64,000 nt of DNA from CAYMJM01 sp964391325 (GTDB taxonomy: Bacteria > Patescibacteriota > Dojkabacteria > B142 > JAFGMG01). The DNA is taken from positions 1 to 64,000 of the forward strand of contig CAYMJM010000002.1 of the NCBI GenBank assembly GCA_964391325.1, given 5' to 3'. Both the position numbers and the translations under genes were made by a program. The notes beneath the pieces are model-generated. The model was given only the letters and a program-made list of their open reading frames with translations. It had not been told where the DNA came from and ran no database searches. Below, in pieces: positions 1-9,188 of the stretch; the stretch's first letter is position 1, and each line of letters starts with the position of its first letter.

Positions 1-2460
1 CCAGGATTTGATGTGTCTTCTATAGTTAGTTGCGGAATTAAAAACGTCGCAGGTACTTCTAGTTGTGGAGGTAGCACTATTACGCAACAGCTAGTTAAGC
101 AGACTGTGCTTACTAGTGAAAGGAGAATGGAAAGGAAATTTAAAGAACTAATTTTGTCCTTGCAAATAGAAAGGTTATATACCAAAGATCAAATTTTGAC
201 TATGTATTTGACAGTTGCTCCCATGGGAAGCAATGTATACGGCGTGAATACAGGGGCAAGATTTTACTTTGGGAAAGACCTCAAGGATCTTTCTCTTGCT
301 GAGGCAGCTATATTGGCCTCTTTGCCTCAGAATCCTAGTATTTTATCCCCTACTCTATCTACTGATCCAGAGAGGTCGGGGCCGATGCTTAAGGCTAGGC
401 AGGATTATGTGCTGAATCAGATGCTGAAATATAAAGGTAAAATAAATGGAGCTATCGGAGATGAGAATTTTATTACAGAAGAATCTATTGAGGCTGCAAA
501 AGCTGAAGAGATAGTTTATCAGAAGCCCACAATTGACATCAAAGCTCCTCATTTTGTGTTTTATGTACAAAAGCTGCTGCAAGAGCGGAACTATAATGGA
601 GGACAGCCATTTACTCTGGCTGAGCTTGAAACTGGTGGTTATAAAATAACTACTACCTTGGACTATGATCTTCAGCAAACAGGAGAGGATTTTGTAAAAA
701 ACGATGGTGTAGGTGTGTACGGTGCTAGGTATGGAGCACAAAATGCAGCGCTTGTAACGCTAAGACCTCAAACTGGAGAAGTTTTAGTTTATGTAGGCTC
801 TAAGGATTATAATGGAGATAAAGAAGGGAAATTGTTTGACCCTAAAGTTGATATACTCACTTCCCTACAGCAGCCTGGATCTTCGGCAAAGCCTATTACT
901 TACTACAATGCGTTTAGAGATGGAGTTGCTGCACCCGGCACTCAATTATTGGATATTCCTATTCAAATCGGGAATTACAAACCGAAGAATTCTGATGGGC
1001 GCTTCACTGGGATGCATAGTGCCAGAAAACAACTAGTAGACTCAAGAAATATTCCGGCTATTATCCTTTTGGAGTCTTTAGGAGTGAATAAATATCTAGA
1101 GACATCTAAAGACATGGGGTATACTACTTTTGGTGATGCAAGTCAATATGGCCCTTCTATCACTCTCGGCGCTGCTGATGTCAAGCCTGTAGAACATGCT
1201 CAAGCATTTGGAGTTTTTGCAAACGGTGGAGACTATGTCGAGCATGAAGTAATACTCAAAATTGAAGATAAGCAAGGGAATGTAATATATGAGCTTGAGT
1301 CAAAGAAGACACAGGTAGCTGATCCTAAACCGCTGTATTTAGTAAATGACGTGTTATTAGGAGTTCCCTCAGCTACTCCAAATCCGTTCAGTGGAGATGG
1401 GAGACAAGTTGCAGCGAAAACAGGTACTTCAGAAGATCAACGGGATACATGGTATGTAATGTACAGCCCAGATTTTGTAACAGTTGGATGGTTAGGGAAT
1501 AATGATAATACTGCCATGAGAGCGGGCTCTTTTGGTTCTACGAGTGTCAAACCATGGGTACAGTCATTTATGAGTTCTATTCTAGCTTATTTCCCTGAAA
1601 AAACTGAGTTTAGTAGACCGGCTGGAATATCGAGGCAGGCAATTTGCAGTGGAGAGGGAGCTGAAAAATTTTGCAGTGATGGTGTTGATCTAGTTATAGA
1701 GGGAAAAGTGCCCCCTACTTATATCACAAAGCAGTCCTTTCGCGTATGCGACGATCAACAAGATAGAATAGCACGTGATATTGATGAAGTTACTGGGCAT
1801 GCCGTGGATAAGGAATTTTCTACTTATCTGATGCCAGCCAAGGACCTGCAGAGATTTGCTGATGCATACTTAGAGAGCAAAGGAATGGTTTTTCCAACAA
1901 GAGAATGTTCTGTAGATAGAAGTCCTAATAAGGGCAAACCTTGGGCTGAGATAGGTAATCCTACAGCTGGGTCTACATATTCCGGTAATCTAGATATAAA
2001 CTTCAATGCTTATACGGCAAACGGAGTAGTAACAAAAGCTATTTTGTATATTGACGGTACTCAGATACGGGAAGTTAAAGAATTTCCTTACTCTGGAAAT
2101 ATAGCATTAGCTTCATTTGAACAAGGTGAGCATACATTTAGGGTAGTTGTATATGATAGTACAGGTCAAACAGGAGAAAACTCTGTGAAGTTTACTATTT
2201 CCCGTGGGGGATATACGATAGATAGTCCTTCCGGATCTGGTCCATTTTCTGGAACAATAGGGGTTACAGCTTCTTACCTTGGAGAAGGAACTCCTGCTTC
2301 TCCTAAGCTGTGTGTTGTTGGGGGTAGCTGTATGAATATGACAGAAGAAGACGGGGTGTTCAAGACTAACTGGACCCCAGGAAAAGCTGGCAATTATACT
2401 ATTTATATTCAAGATAGTAATGGAGCTACCAGCCCTCACAAGCAAGTCATAGTAGTGTAA
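1..2460 (+). CDS. Bifunctional penicillin-binding protein (class A PBP), 5'-truncated
   Basis: This enzyme polymerises and cross-links peptidoglycan outside the membrane. The frame is open from base 1, so the start, the membrane anchor and the first catalytic Glu motif of the glycosyltransferase domain lie upstream of the window. The remaining GT51 domain shows GGSTITQQLVKQ, the ERKFKE segment and the YFGK/LAEAAILASLPQNP region. The transpeptidase domain has the SxxK box (SSAK), the SRN triad and KTGT followed by DTWYVMYSPDFVTVGWLGN. About 200 C-terminal residues form an Ig-like extension, common in CPR PBPs. It converges on pheT with a 12-nt gap. Assignment is secure; the exact PBP subclass (1A versus 1C) is not. 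Confidence 0.93.
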   Translation, partial: PGFDVSSIVSCGIKNVAGTSSCGGSTITQQLVKQTVLTSERRMERKFKELILSLQIERLYTKDQILTMYLTVAPMGSNVYGVNTGARFYFGKDLKDLSLAEAAILASLPQNPSILSPTLSTDPERSGPMLKARQDYVLNQMLKYKGKINGAIGDENFITEESIEAAKAEEIVYQKPTIDIKAPHFVFYVQKLLQERNYNGGQPFTLAELETGGYKITTTLDYDLQQTGEDFVKNDGVGVYGARYGAQNAALVTLRPQTGEVLVYVGSKDYNGDKEGKLFDPKVDILTSLQQPGSSAKPITYYNAFRDGVAAPGTQLLDIPIQIGNYKPKNSDGRFTGMHSARKQLVDSRNIPAIILLESLGVNKYLETSKDMGYTTFGDASQYGPSITLGAADVKPVEHAQAFGVFANGGDYVEHEVILKIEDKQGNVIYELESKKTQVADPKPLYLVNDVLLGVPSATPNPFSGDGRQVAAKTGTSEDQRDTWYVMYSPDFVTVGWLGNNDNTAMRAGSFGSTSVKPWVQSFMSSILAYFPEKTEFSRPAGISRQAICSGEGAEKFCSDGVDLVIEGKVPPTYITKQSFRVCDDQQDRIARDIDEVTGHAVDKEFSTYLMPAKDLQRFADAYLESKGMVFPTRECSVDRSPNKGKPWAEIGNPTAGSTYSGNLDINFNAYTANGVVTKAILYIDGTQIREVKEFPYSGNIALASFEQGEHTFRVVVYDSTGQTGENSVKFTISRGGYTIDSPSGSGPFSGTIGVTASYLGEGTPASPKLCVVGGSCMNMTEEDGVFKTNWTPGKAGNYTIYIQDSNGATSPHKQVIVV

Positions 2461-2472
2461 GATTGATTGTCT

Positions 2473-4926
2473 CTAAGCTCTATGTTCAGCCTTAAACTCT
2501 TTACTAAGTATGTTTATTACCTTGGCAAGTGTTTCGTTGATCTGGTATTCTTTGAGGGTTTGGTTAGGTGCTCTTAAAGTAAGATTGAATGTTACCCCTC
2601 TTTTATGCTTGTTGTGGTAAATGTCCATCAGGTCTATGCTCTCTATGAAATCAATTTTCGACTTTTTGATAGTATCTAATATTTTACCTATCTCTGTTCG
2701 CTCTTCTACCCAGAAGCTTAAGTCTCTATAAACAGCTGGAAACGAAGATATAGGATGATAATCAGGATCTAAAGATATATCTTCCAATATGGGATCTAGT
2801 TGGATTTCCAGTAAGCTGACCTCTCCAGCAATGTTAAAATTGTCTTTTACTTTAGGGTGAATATTGCCAATCACACCAATCACCTGGTCTTTATAAATAA
2901 TATTTCCACTTTGTGCAGGGTGATAGCTTCCTGAGATATGCTTGAAATTATCCTTTTTTGTGCTCTCTACTCTAGTAGCTCGTCCAAGTTGATATTTTTT
3001 TATTAGAGCATCCAAGTATCCCTTAATTATAGAGTAAGTTGGGCCGGCGAAGTTATAATATCCAATCACGAGGTGGTATGGCTGTACAGGCAGTCCTTCT
3101 TTATTTTTTTTGTCCTTGTATGCCACTTTGGAGATTTCGAAGAGAGCAAAGGCATCCTTCTGATTGCTCAGGTTGAATTTGATTTTATCTATTATTGAAG
3201 CAGTTAGGCTGTTGCGCACATGGGATAGCTCAGGATTCAAGGGATTTTTTATTTTTATATTTGTTGTTAAATCTAATTGGGCTCTTTTAGCTAGATTCTC
3301 CCCTATCATAGAATAAGTATATATTTCGTTTGCTCCGTATTTGCTCAGAGTTAGTTTGAGGTCTTTTAACTTCAATTGATCAGGATTACTTTTGACAGGG
3401 GTTAGATCTCTAGTTGGTACCGTTGGGGTAAACTTATAATACCCGTATATCCTAGCTATCTCTTCAAGAATATCTTCTTTTATTTTTAAATCTCTTCTGT
3501 AACTGGGAATAAGTAATTTAATTTTATTTGACTGATCAACTACATTTAGTATGTTTTCTTCTATTTTCTCATCTCCCAATACTTTAATGTGTAAGTTTTC
3601 CAATATATCTACGATACGTTCTTTTGTTAGATCAATACCTAAAATTTTAGGTACACTGTTTAAATCAAATAAGAGCTCTACATCCTGTGAAGGTTTTGGA
3701 TAAATATCTGTGACATCTGAAGCTATCTCACCTCCAGCGATGTCTAAGATCAAATTTGCTGCTACTCGCAGACTATGATCCACACTTGAGGTGTCCATTC
3801 CTTTTTCGAATCTCGTGCTTGCCTCAGTCCGCAGGCCCAGTTCTCTTGAGGTCCTCCTTACACTGAACATATCCCAGTTCTCTGCTACTAATAATATATT
3901 TTTTGTACTTTTGTCTATTTCTGTGGAGATGCCGCCCATAATTGCGGGAATTGCAATTACTCCTTTGCTATCGGCTAGAACAATATTTTCTTTTTTCAGT
4001 TTTCTTTTTTGTCCATCAATTGTAGTAAGCTCTTCGTTGTTTCTAGCCGTCCTAATAATGATTTTATGACCATTAATTTTGTCATAATCAAATGTATGTG
4101 TAGGTTGACCTATATCCATCATAATGTAGTTGCTGATATCAACGATAGTGTTTACTGGTCTGATCCCTACGATCGCTAATTTAGCTTGCAGCCAGAAAGG
4201 AGATGGTGAAACTTCTATGTTTTGAATTGCAACAGCAGTGAATCTTTTACAAAGAGCTTCATTTACTTTGTATGCTGTGCTGAAATCAAGATGTCCTGTT
4301 TTTGTTAAAACTGCTGCTTTCTCTTCTGGATGAAACTCCAGATTATCTATTGCGGCTATTTCTCTCGCTATCCCTAAATGGCTAAAACAATCCGGCCTAT
4401 GGGTCAGAGATTTGTTTTCAATCTCCAGTACGGTATCTTTTATATCTACTGTAAGATTTTTGCCTATTGGGCTGTGAGGATTCAGTATCATGATCCCTTT
4501 GTGTTCATCATATATTCCAAGCTCTTTTGGCGAGCACAACATCCCTTGCGAGTTTACCCCTCTTAGTTCTTTTTCGATAATTTGATAGCTTTTCTGTTCC
4601 CCTAGATTACCTTCTGGATCCAGGATAGCGCCTCCTGGCAGGCAGACTGGAACTTTATCCCCTTCTTTTATATTATGTGCTCCACATACGATCTGTCTAA
4701 TAGAACTATCATCTACTTTAACCTGGCAAACCAACAATTTTTCTGCCCGAGGATGTTTTTCGATAGACTGAATCTCCCCTGTTACAACATTGCTTACTCC
4801 TTCTCCTACCTTATATACTTTCTCCACTTCTGCAAGTGAATTACTTAGTTTTTCAGCAACTCCTATAGCATCTATTTGGTCTATTGTAGGTAAATACTGT
4901 TGAATCCAATTAAGTGATATTAACAC
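2473..4926 (-). CDS. pheT: Phenylalanyl-tRNA synthetase beta chain
   Basis: The beta subunit of the (alpha-beta)2 PheRS; it binds tRNA-Phe and edits Tyr-tRNA. At 817 residues it is full length. An N-terminal EMAP/OB tRNA-binding domain (about residues 40-150, with the CGAHNI motif) is followed by B3/B4 editing, B5 (DIYPKPSQDVEL region), a catalytic-like core and a C-terminal ferredoxin-fold anticodon-binding domain starting near FPAVYRDLSFWV. It lies 31 nt downstream of pheS on the same strand, forming the usual pheST operon. Confidence 0.97.
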   Translation of the reverse strand: MLISLNWIQQYLPTIDQIDAIGVAEKLSNSLAEVEKVYKVGEGVSNVVTGEIQSIEKHPRAEKLLVCQVKVDDSSIRQIVCGAHNIKEGDKVPVCLPGGAILDPEGNLGEQKSYQIIEKELRGVNSQGMLCSPKELGIYDEHKGIMILNPHSPIGKNLTVDIKDTVLEIENKSLTHRPDCFSHLGIAREIAAIDNLEFHPEEKAAVLTKTGHLDFSTAYKVNEALCKRFTAVAIQNIEVSPSPFWLQAKLAIVGIRPVNTIVDISNYIMMDIGQPTHTFDYDKINGHKIIIRTARNNEELTTIDGQKRKLKKENIVLADSKGVIAIPAIMGGISTEIDKSTKNILLVAENWDMFSVRRTSRELGLRTEASTRFEKGMDTSSVDHSLRVAANLILDIAGGEIASDVTDIYPKPSQDVELLFDLNSVPKILGIDLTKERIVDILENLHIKVLGDEKIEENILNVVDQSNKIKLLIPSYRRDLKIKEDILEEIARIYGYYKFTPTVPTRDLTPVKSNPDQLKLKDLKLTLSKYGANEIYTYSMIGENLAKRAQLDLTTNIKIKNPLNPELSHVRNSLTASIIDKIKFNLSNQKDAFALFEISKVAYKDKKNKEGLPVQPYHLVIGYYNFAGPTYSIIKGYLDALIKKYQLGRATRVESTKKDNFKHISGSYHPAQSGNIIYKDQVIGVIGNIHPKVKDNFNIAGEVSLLEIQLDPILEDISLDPDYHPISSFPAVYRDLSFWVEERTEIGKILDTIKKSKIDFIESIDLMDIYHNKHKRGVTFNLTLRAPNQTLKEYQINETLAKVINILSKEFKAEHRA

Positions 4927-4957
4927 TTCCTTCTCTAGTAATAAATAATTAGAACTT

Positions 4958-5989
4958 TCAACTAAACTGCTGAATAAATCTCAAGTCTCCGCTATGAAAA
5001 ATTCGCATATCTTCGATATTGTTTTTAAGCATAATAAGTCTCTCTAGTCCAAATCCCCATGCAAACCCTGAGTATATGCTGGAATCTACTCCAGCTTGAC
5101 TTAGAACATCGGGGTGGATCATCCCGCATCCTAGAACTTCGAGCCAGCCTGTTTCCTTGCAAACTTTACACCCTTTCATATCACATAATACACAGCTCAA
5201 GGCCATTTGTCCGCCAGGCTCTACAAATGGGAAGTAATCAGGCATGAATTTAACTTCGACTTCTTTTTCAAAAAAAGCTTCGAAGAAAACTTTGAGAGTA
5301 CCTAGCATATCTTTCAAAGTTATACCTTTGTCTACATATACACCTTCCACTTGGTAGAAAGTATGTTCGTGTCTTGCATCTGTCGCTTCGTTTCTGAAAC
5401 ATTTGCCTGGGACGATAGCTCTGATTGGAGGCTTCATCCTCCTCATGACTCTATTTTGCATGGATGAAGTATGTGTAATCAGTATGTTACCATCTTCAGT
5501 CCAAAAGGTGTCCCAGGCATCCCTTGCTGGATGTCCTTTTGGAATATTGACACTTTCAAAATTATGATAATCATCGTCTATTTCATTGGGGAGAAAAACC
5601 TCGAATCCCATCTTTTCAAAGATTTTTTCTGTTTTCCATAATAGCTGTGTTATTGGGTGAATTGCGCCGACTTTGGGAATTTCTCCAGGTACAGTTATGT
5701 CTATCCACTCTTGGTTTAACGCTGTTTTAAGTTTAATATCTTTAAGTTCCTGTTCCCTTTGGTCTAAAAGCTTGGTCACATATTGTTTGACTTGATTTCC
5801 TAATTTGCCGATATCACTTCTTTGATCTGAATCGAGGTCTTTAATAGTTCTTAAGACTGTGTTTAGCTTTGACTTCCTTCCTAGGAATTCAACGTGGAGT
5901 TCTTGAACTTTATCTAAACTATCTAAGGATTTTATCTTAGTGGACGCTTCATCTTTTATGTCTTTCAGAGTTGTTTTGGTATCCTGCAT
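4958..5989 (-). CDS. pheS: Phenylalanyl-tRNA synthetase alpha chain
   Basis: The catalytic subunit of PheRS, charging tRNA-Phe in the cytoplasm. An N-terminal coiled coil (about 1-90) precedes the class II core. Motif 2 is FRNEATDARHEHTFYQVEG and motif 3 is GFAWGFGLERLIML. Four cysteines in a CxxC...CxxC arrangement before the GWLEVLGCGMIHP segment resemble a small metal site seen in some bacterial PheS. Length 343 is normal. No Shine-Dalgarno sequence precedes the ATG; the upstream sequence is AT-rich, with TATATT about 25 nt before the start. First gene of pheST. Confidence 0.97.
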   Translation of the reverse strand: MQDTKTTLKDIKDEASTKIKSLDSLDKVQELHVEFLGRKSKLNTVLRTIKDLDSDQRSDIGKLGNQVKQYVTKLLDQREQELKDIKLKTALNQEWIDITVPGEIPKVGAIHPITQLLWKTEKIFEKMGFEVFLPNEIDDDYHNFESVNIPKGHPARDAWDTFWTEDGNILITHTSSMQNRVMRRMKPPIRAIVPGKCFRNEATDARHEHTFYQVEGVYVDKGITLKDMLGTLKVFFEAFFEKEVEVKFMPDYFPFVEPGGQMALSCVLCDMKGCKVCKETGWLEVLGCGMIHPDVLSQAGVDSSIYSGFAWGFGLERLIMLKNNIEDMRIFHSGDLRFIQQFS

Positions 5990-6113
5990 CTATTTTGCCA
6001 AAAAATTGAAATATACAGCGAATTATATTAGTTTCTGGTTTTGAGATCAACTGACATACATTGGCGTGTATGATGTTTTTCTGTACAATGAAGGAGATTT
6101 ATTTACATTTGAT

Positions 6114-7961
6114 ATGCCTGTAGCTTCAAAAAGCAGAAGGATCCCAAGAATTCAGATTCTAACTACAGTTGGTCTGATTATTTTGATTATTGCCCTTCCT
6201 TTTACGCTTGCTTTACTAAGACTGATCTTAGACACTTCAAGCCAGGCGGATGAGGAGGCTATCCCTACGGAGTTAGTTGTGTCTAATATAACAGATACAC
6301 ATGCCACAGTAAGCTGGACTACAGATATAGAAACAGAGGGTTATATAAGGTATGGCACCTCGGAATCTAGTTTGAATTTACTGGCAAGTGACTTGAGAGA
6401 TCTTGGTAAAGAGAAAGTCTCAGCTTACAGACAGCATTTGGTGGATATTAATAACCTGAGTCCAGGAACAACGTACTTTTTCCAGGTATATTCGAATGGT
6501 ATTGCAGCAGATAATTCATTAAAATCATTTCGCACTGATTCTCTGTCTGCCGCGGTACAATTGCCAAAAACATATAAAGGGAAAGTGAATATAGATCAAC
6601 CGTATCTTCCTGTATATATTTTTGCTGCTAATGGACGCACGGCTTCTGAAATACGGTCAAGCTATACAGCAGGAAACGGAACATTTACGTTCGATGTTGC
6701 CAACCTTCAAACCCAAAATGGAGATACAGCATTTCCCCTAGAAGACTCTAAGCTGGTAGTATATGTAAATGGTCTAGATGCTGGGAAAGCCAGAGTCATT
6801 GCGGACCCTGCCAACAATGAGGTTATCAATATTGTGCTAGAAGAGAGTGACATAGCTTTCAATCATAGTGCGCAAATTTCTTCTGATAGTATCCCTACAG
6901 AACCTACTGAATCGGATGATCCGATAATAGGAAAGCCATCGTTAGAGGAGCCGGAGTATGGGATAGATTTAATGAATGTAATTTACTCTAATAATAGAAG
7001 TCAGCAGGATCCAATTATTCCAACTAATATCTTTGTAAGCAATCCTACTGAAGTTAGTTTTCAGATAAACTGGACGACCTGGATTCCGACTAGTGGATAT
7101 GTCATGTACGGTGAAGGTACTTTAGATAAACAAGTATTAGATATAAGAGATTCCTCTCCTGATATTAAGAGATACACTCATAGTGTAAAGGTAACAAATG
7201 CAGCATGGGAAGCGGGAGATGTGATTTATTTTAAAATATATTCCGAAGGGAATTTATATGGTAATCAAGGTGAAGCAGTAGCTTATGAGTACGTTGTCCC
7301 TGAAGCTCTATCTTCCCCACCCCAGCCTGCAGTTCTGGGAGGAGTGCTGGATCTTTTGGATAATAGCGAACTAACTATTTCAGAAAGAGACTACATAATT
7401 TATGCAAAAAGTAATTCAGCGGCTTTTATATCTACTGTTCCTGCTTTTAACAGTAATGGCTGGTCTCTTTCAGTCGGAAATATGAGAAGCTCTGACTTAT
7501 TGAGTGGCATTGAGCCTTCTGAAATTACCGTATATGTTTTAGGAGGATTAAATTCGCAGTCCGAAAAAAAGGCCAGTGACTTAGAGCAGGATGTTGTGAT
7601 CTCTCTTTCCCCCGGTCTCTCGATCAAGAATGTGACACATCAGGCTTCTTACCCTACATTACCAAATTTTGTGGGAACGGCTGCACCAAATACTCAGGTC
7701 ACTGTAACAACAAATGAACGAGCTTATACAGCACAAAGTAATTCAGTAGGTAATTGGCAGATAGTACCGGAGCAGTTGCCCCAAGGACAGCATATTCTAC
7801 AGCTTAACAATAACTCAACCTCGTTCATGATTAATTATCAAATTGACCTTGATATGTTGCCGTTGACCTCCATAGAACCAGGGATTCTCTTGTATTTGGC
7901 TGGTATAGTACTTGTTGCCTGTGGCTTACTGCTTGTCTATTACTCCAGGAGATATCAATAA
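6114..7961 (+). CDS. Membrane-anchored fibronectin type III-like surface protein
   Basis: A predicted envelope protein of about 615 residues. I chose the ATG at 6114 because it opens directly on a signal-anchor (basic SKSRRIPR, then a roughly 25-residue hydrophobic helix) and AAGGAG lies upstream at 6091-6096; a GTG at 6066 would add 16 residues. Two fibronectin type III/phosphatase-N-terminal-like modules are visible, with the phrases ATVSWTTDIETEGYIRYG and FQINWTTWIPTSGYVMYG. A C-terminal transmembrane helix is followed by SRRYQ. The protein thus appears tethered at both ends with its bulk outside. No catalytic motif is seen. It is divergent from pheS and may act in adhesion or as an envelope scaffold; function unknown. 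Confidence 0.8.
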   Translation: MPVASKSRRIPRIQILTTVGLIILIIALPFTLALLRLILDTSSQADEEAIPTELVVSNITDTHATVSWTTDIETEGYIRYGTSESSLNLLASDLRDLGKEKVSAYRQHLVDINNLSPGTTYFFQVYSNGIAADNSLKSFRTDSLSAAVQLPKTYKGKVNIDQPYLPVYIFAANGRTASEIRSSYTAGNGTFTFDVANLQTQNGDTAFPLEDSKLVVYVNGLDAGKARVIADPANNEVINIVLEESDIAFNHSAQISSDSIPTEPTESDDPIIGKPSLEEPEYGIDLMNVIYSNNRSQQDPIIPTNIFVSNPTEVSFQINWTTWIPTSGYVMYGEGTLDKQVLDIRDSSPDIKRYTHSVKVTNAAWEAGDVIYFKIYSEGNLYGNQGEAVAYEYVVPEALSSPPQPAVLGGVLDLLDNSELTISERDYIIYAKSNSAAFISTVPAFNSNGWSLSVGNMRSSDLLSGIEPSEITVYVLGGLNSQSEKKASDLEQDVVISLSPGLSIKNVTHQASYPTLPNFVGTAAPNTQVTVTTNERAYTAQSNSVGNWQIVPEQLPQGQHILQLNNNSTSFMINYQIDLDMLPLTSIEPGILLYLAGIVLVACGLLLVYYSRRYQ

Positions 7962-7987
7962 AAAGTGCAGGAGTTAATTTCCTGCAC
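7960..7987 (-). terminator. Intrinsic terminator of the thrS-infC-rpmI-rplT operon
   Basis: Arms GTGCAGGA and TCCTGCAC (8 bp) enclose a GTTAATT loop. On the minus strand the stem is followed by TTTTT, and it lies 20 nt past the rplT stop. It may also stop the plus-strand gene ending at 7961, but the T-run is weak in that direction. Confidence 0.85.
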
Positions 7988-8006
7988 CTCGATTTGTCGA
8001 TACTGA

Positions 8007-8348
8007 TCATTTGACTTTAGTCACTATTTCTTTAAAAACTTCCGGATAATCTAGAGCAAGAGCTGCCAGTGATTTTCTGTTTAAATCGATCTTCGCTTTT
8101 TTCAGCTTATTTATAAACTCGCTATATGATAACCCCTGTTCGGATAATCCTGCATTTACTCTTTTGATCCATAACGATCTGAATTGACCTTGTCTTTTCT
8201 TTCTATGGCTAAAGCTGTATTGCCCAGCATGCAGTAAAGCCTCGTGAGCTCTTTTATATAGCTTGGAGTAAGTCAGTCTATATCCTTTGCTTAGCTTCAA
8301 GACTTTTTTATGCTTACTTCTTTTAGTTTTTCCTCTTTTAATTCTCAT
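8007..8348 (-). CDS. rplT: Large ribosomal subunit protein bL20
   Basis: Binds 23S rRNA early in 50S assembly. The 113-residue length and the strongly basic N-terminus (KRGKTKRSKHKK) are typical, as are the RSLWIKRVNAGL and AALALDYPEVF stretches. It follows rpmI by 9 nt and is the last gene of its operon, before a strong terminator. It ends in TGA, which shows that UGA is a normal stop in this organism. Confidence 0.97.
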   Translation of the reverse strand: MRIKRGKTKRSKHKKVLKLSKGYRLTYSKLYKRAHEALLHAGQYSFSHRKKRQGQFRSLWIKRVNAGLSEQGLSYSEFINKLKKAKIDLNRKSLAALALDYPEVFKEIVTKVK

Positions 8349-8357
8349 TACAAAAAT

Positions 8358-8558
8358 TTAAGACATTAATTGTTTTAGTTTTTTTGCTTGGGCCTTTGAG
8401 CCTAGCTTTCCTCTTTTAGTTTGGCGATTTTTTGTTTTGTTGGATTTGTTAGCCTTATAGTGGGCATTATCCATTTGCTTTTTATGGACTAACTTCCCTG
8501 TAGCTGTTTTCTTGAACCTTTTTGCTGTCGCTTGATGTGTTTTATTGCCTTTTGCCAT
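8358..8558 (-). CDS. rpmI: Large ribosomal subunit protein bL35
   Basis: A 66-residue, very basic ribosomal protein of the 50S subunit. The KTHQATAKRFKKTATGKL start and the C-terminal AKKLKQL stretch match the family. It sits between infC and rplT, the conserved bacterial order. Confidence 0.96.
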   Translation of the reverse strand: MAKGNKTHQATAKRFKKTATGKLVHKKQMDNAHYKANKSNKTKNRQTKRGKLGSKAQAKKLKQLMS

Positions 8559-8585
8559 GATTCTCTGAATAACAAGTTTAGTAAT

Positions 8586-9131
8586 TTATTTTTTCGGTCT
8601 AAGTATTACTGAAAGATTCCTGCCTTCTTTTTTAGGTTTTGCGTCACTTTCTGTTTTATCTCCGAGTCTCTCAAGGATTCTATCCATTAAAGATCCTAAA
8701 TGTTCTTGCGTAGTTCTGCCTGTGGCGCGTATCTGTATCTTTACAGGATGTTTCTTTGCCAAAAATTCTTCTACTCTTTTTAATTTATGGTCGAAATCCC
8801 CTGTATCAATGAAGGCTTTAAACCACATTTCTTTTTGTTCGGACCCCTTATTCTTTTTCCTCTCTTTTTTCTTTTTAGTCAACTCATATTTGTATTTAGA
8901 CCAAGACATTATCTTGGCAACTGGCGGATTTGCCTTTGGAGAAATTTCTATAAGATCTAAGTCTCTCTCCTGAGCTTCTTTTAGTGCCTCCTGCCTTGAC
9001 ATTTCTCCCAGAACTTCTCCTTTTTCATCTACTACAAACAGTTTGTTTGCCTGTATAAAATGATTTCTATTAACTTGTACCCTAGGGCTGTCTCTGAAAT
9101 CTTGCCTTTTGTATTTTACTATTTTTCGTAT
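8586..9131 (-). CDS. infC: Translation initiation factor IF-3, probable AUA start
   Basis: IF3 prevents premature joining of 50S to 30S and proofreads start-codon choice. The C-terminal domain and linker are clear (LDLIEISPKANPPVAKIM, then a Lys-rich linker). Translating upstream of the first ATG (9002) continues the IF3 N-terminal domain without interruption: VNRNHFIQANKLFVVDEKG, then EVLGEMS. The frame is closed by TAA at 9134-9132. Between that stop and the conserved region there is no ATG, GTG, TTG or CTG; the only near-cognate candidates are AUA at 9131 and AUA at 9122. I set the start at 9131, giving 181 residues. Non-AUG starts are known for infC (AUU in E. coli) and allow IF3 to repress itself. 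A possible promoter, TTGATA-18-TTTAAT, lies at 9134-9163. Confidence 0.85.
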   Translation of the reverse strand: MRKIVKYKRQDFRDSPRVQVNRNHFIQANKLFVVDEKGEVLGEMSRQEALKEAQERDLDLIEISPKANPPVAKIMSWSKYKYELTKKKKERKKNKGSEQKEMWFKAFIDTGDFDHKLKRVEEFLAKKHPVKIQIRATGRTTQEHLGSLMDRILERLGDKTESDAKPKKEGRNLSVILRPKK

Positions 9132-9188
9132 TTATTAAAATGTTAGCTGCTGGATTTTATCAAACTCTACATTAATAATCCAGCTTTT

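Noticed and set aside
8007..8348. UGA recoding as in Gracilibacteria and Absconditabacteria
   Set aside because: rplT ends at a UGA exactly at the family's usual length, so UGA acts as a stop.
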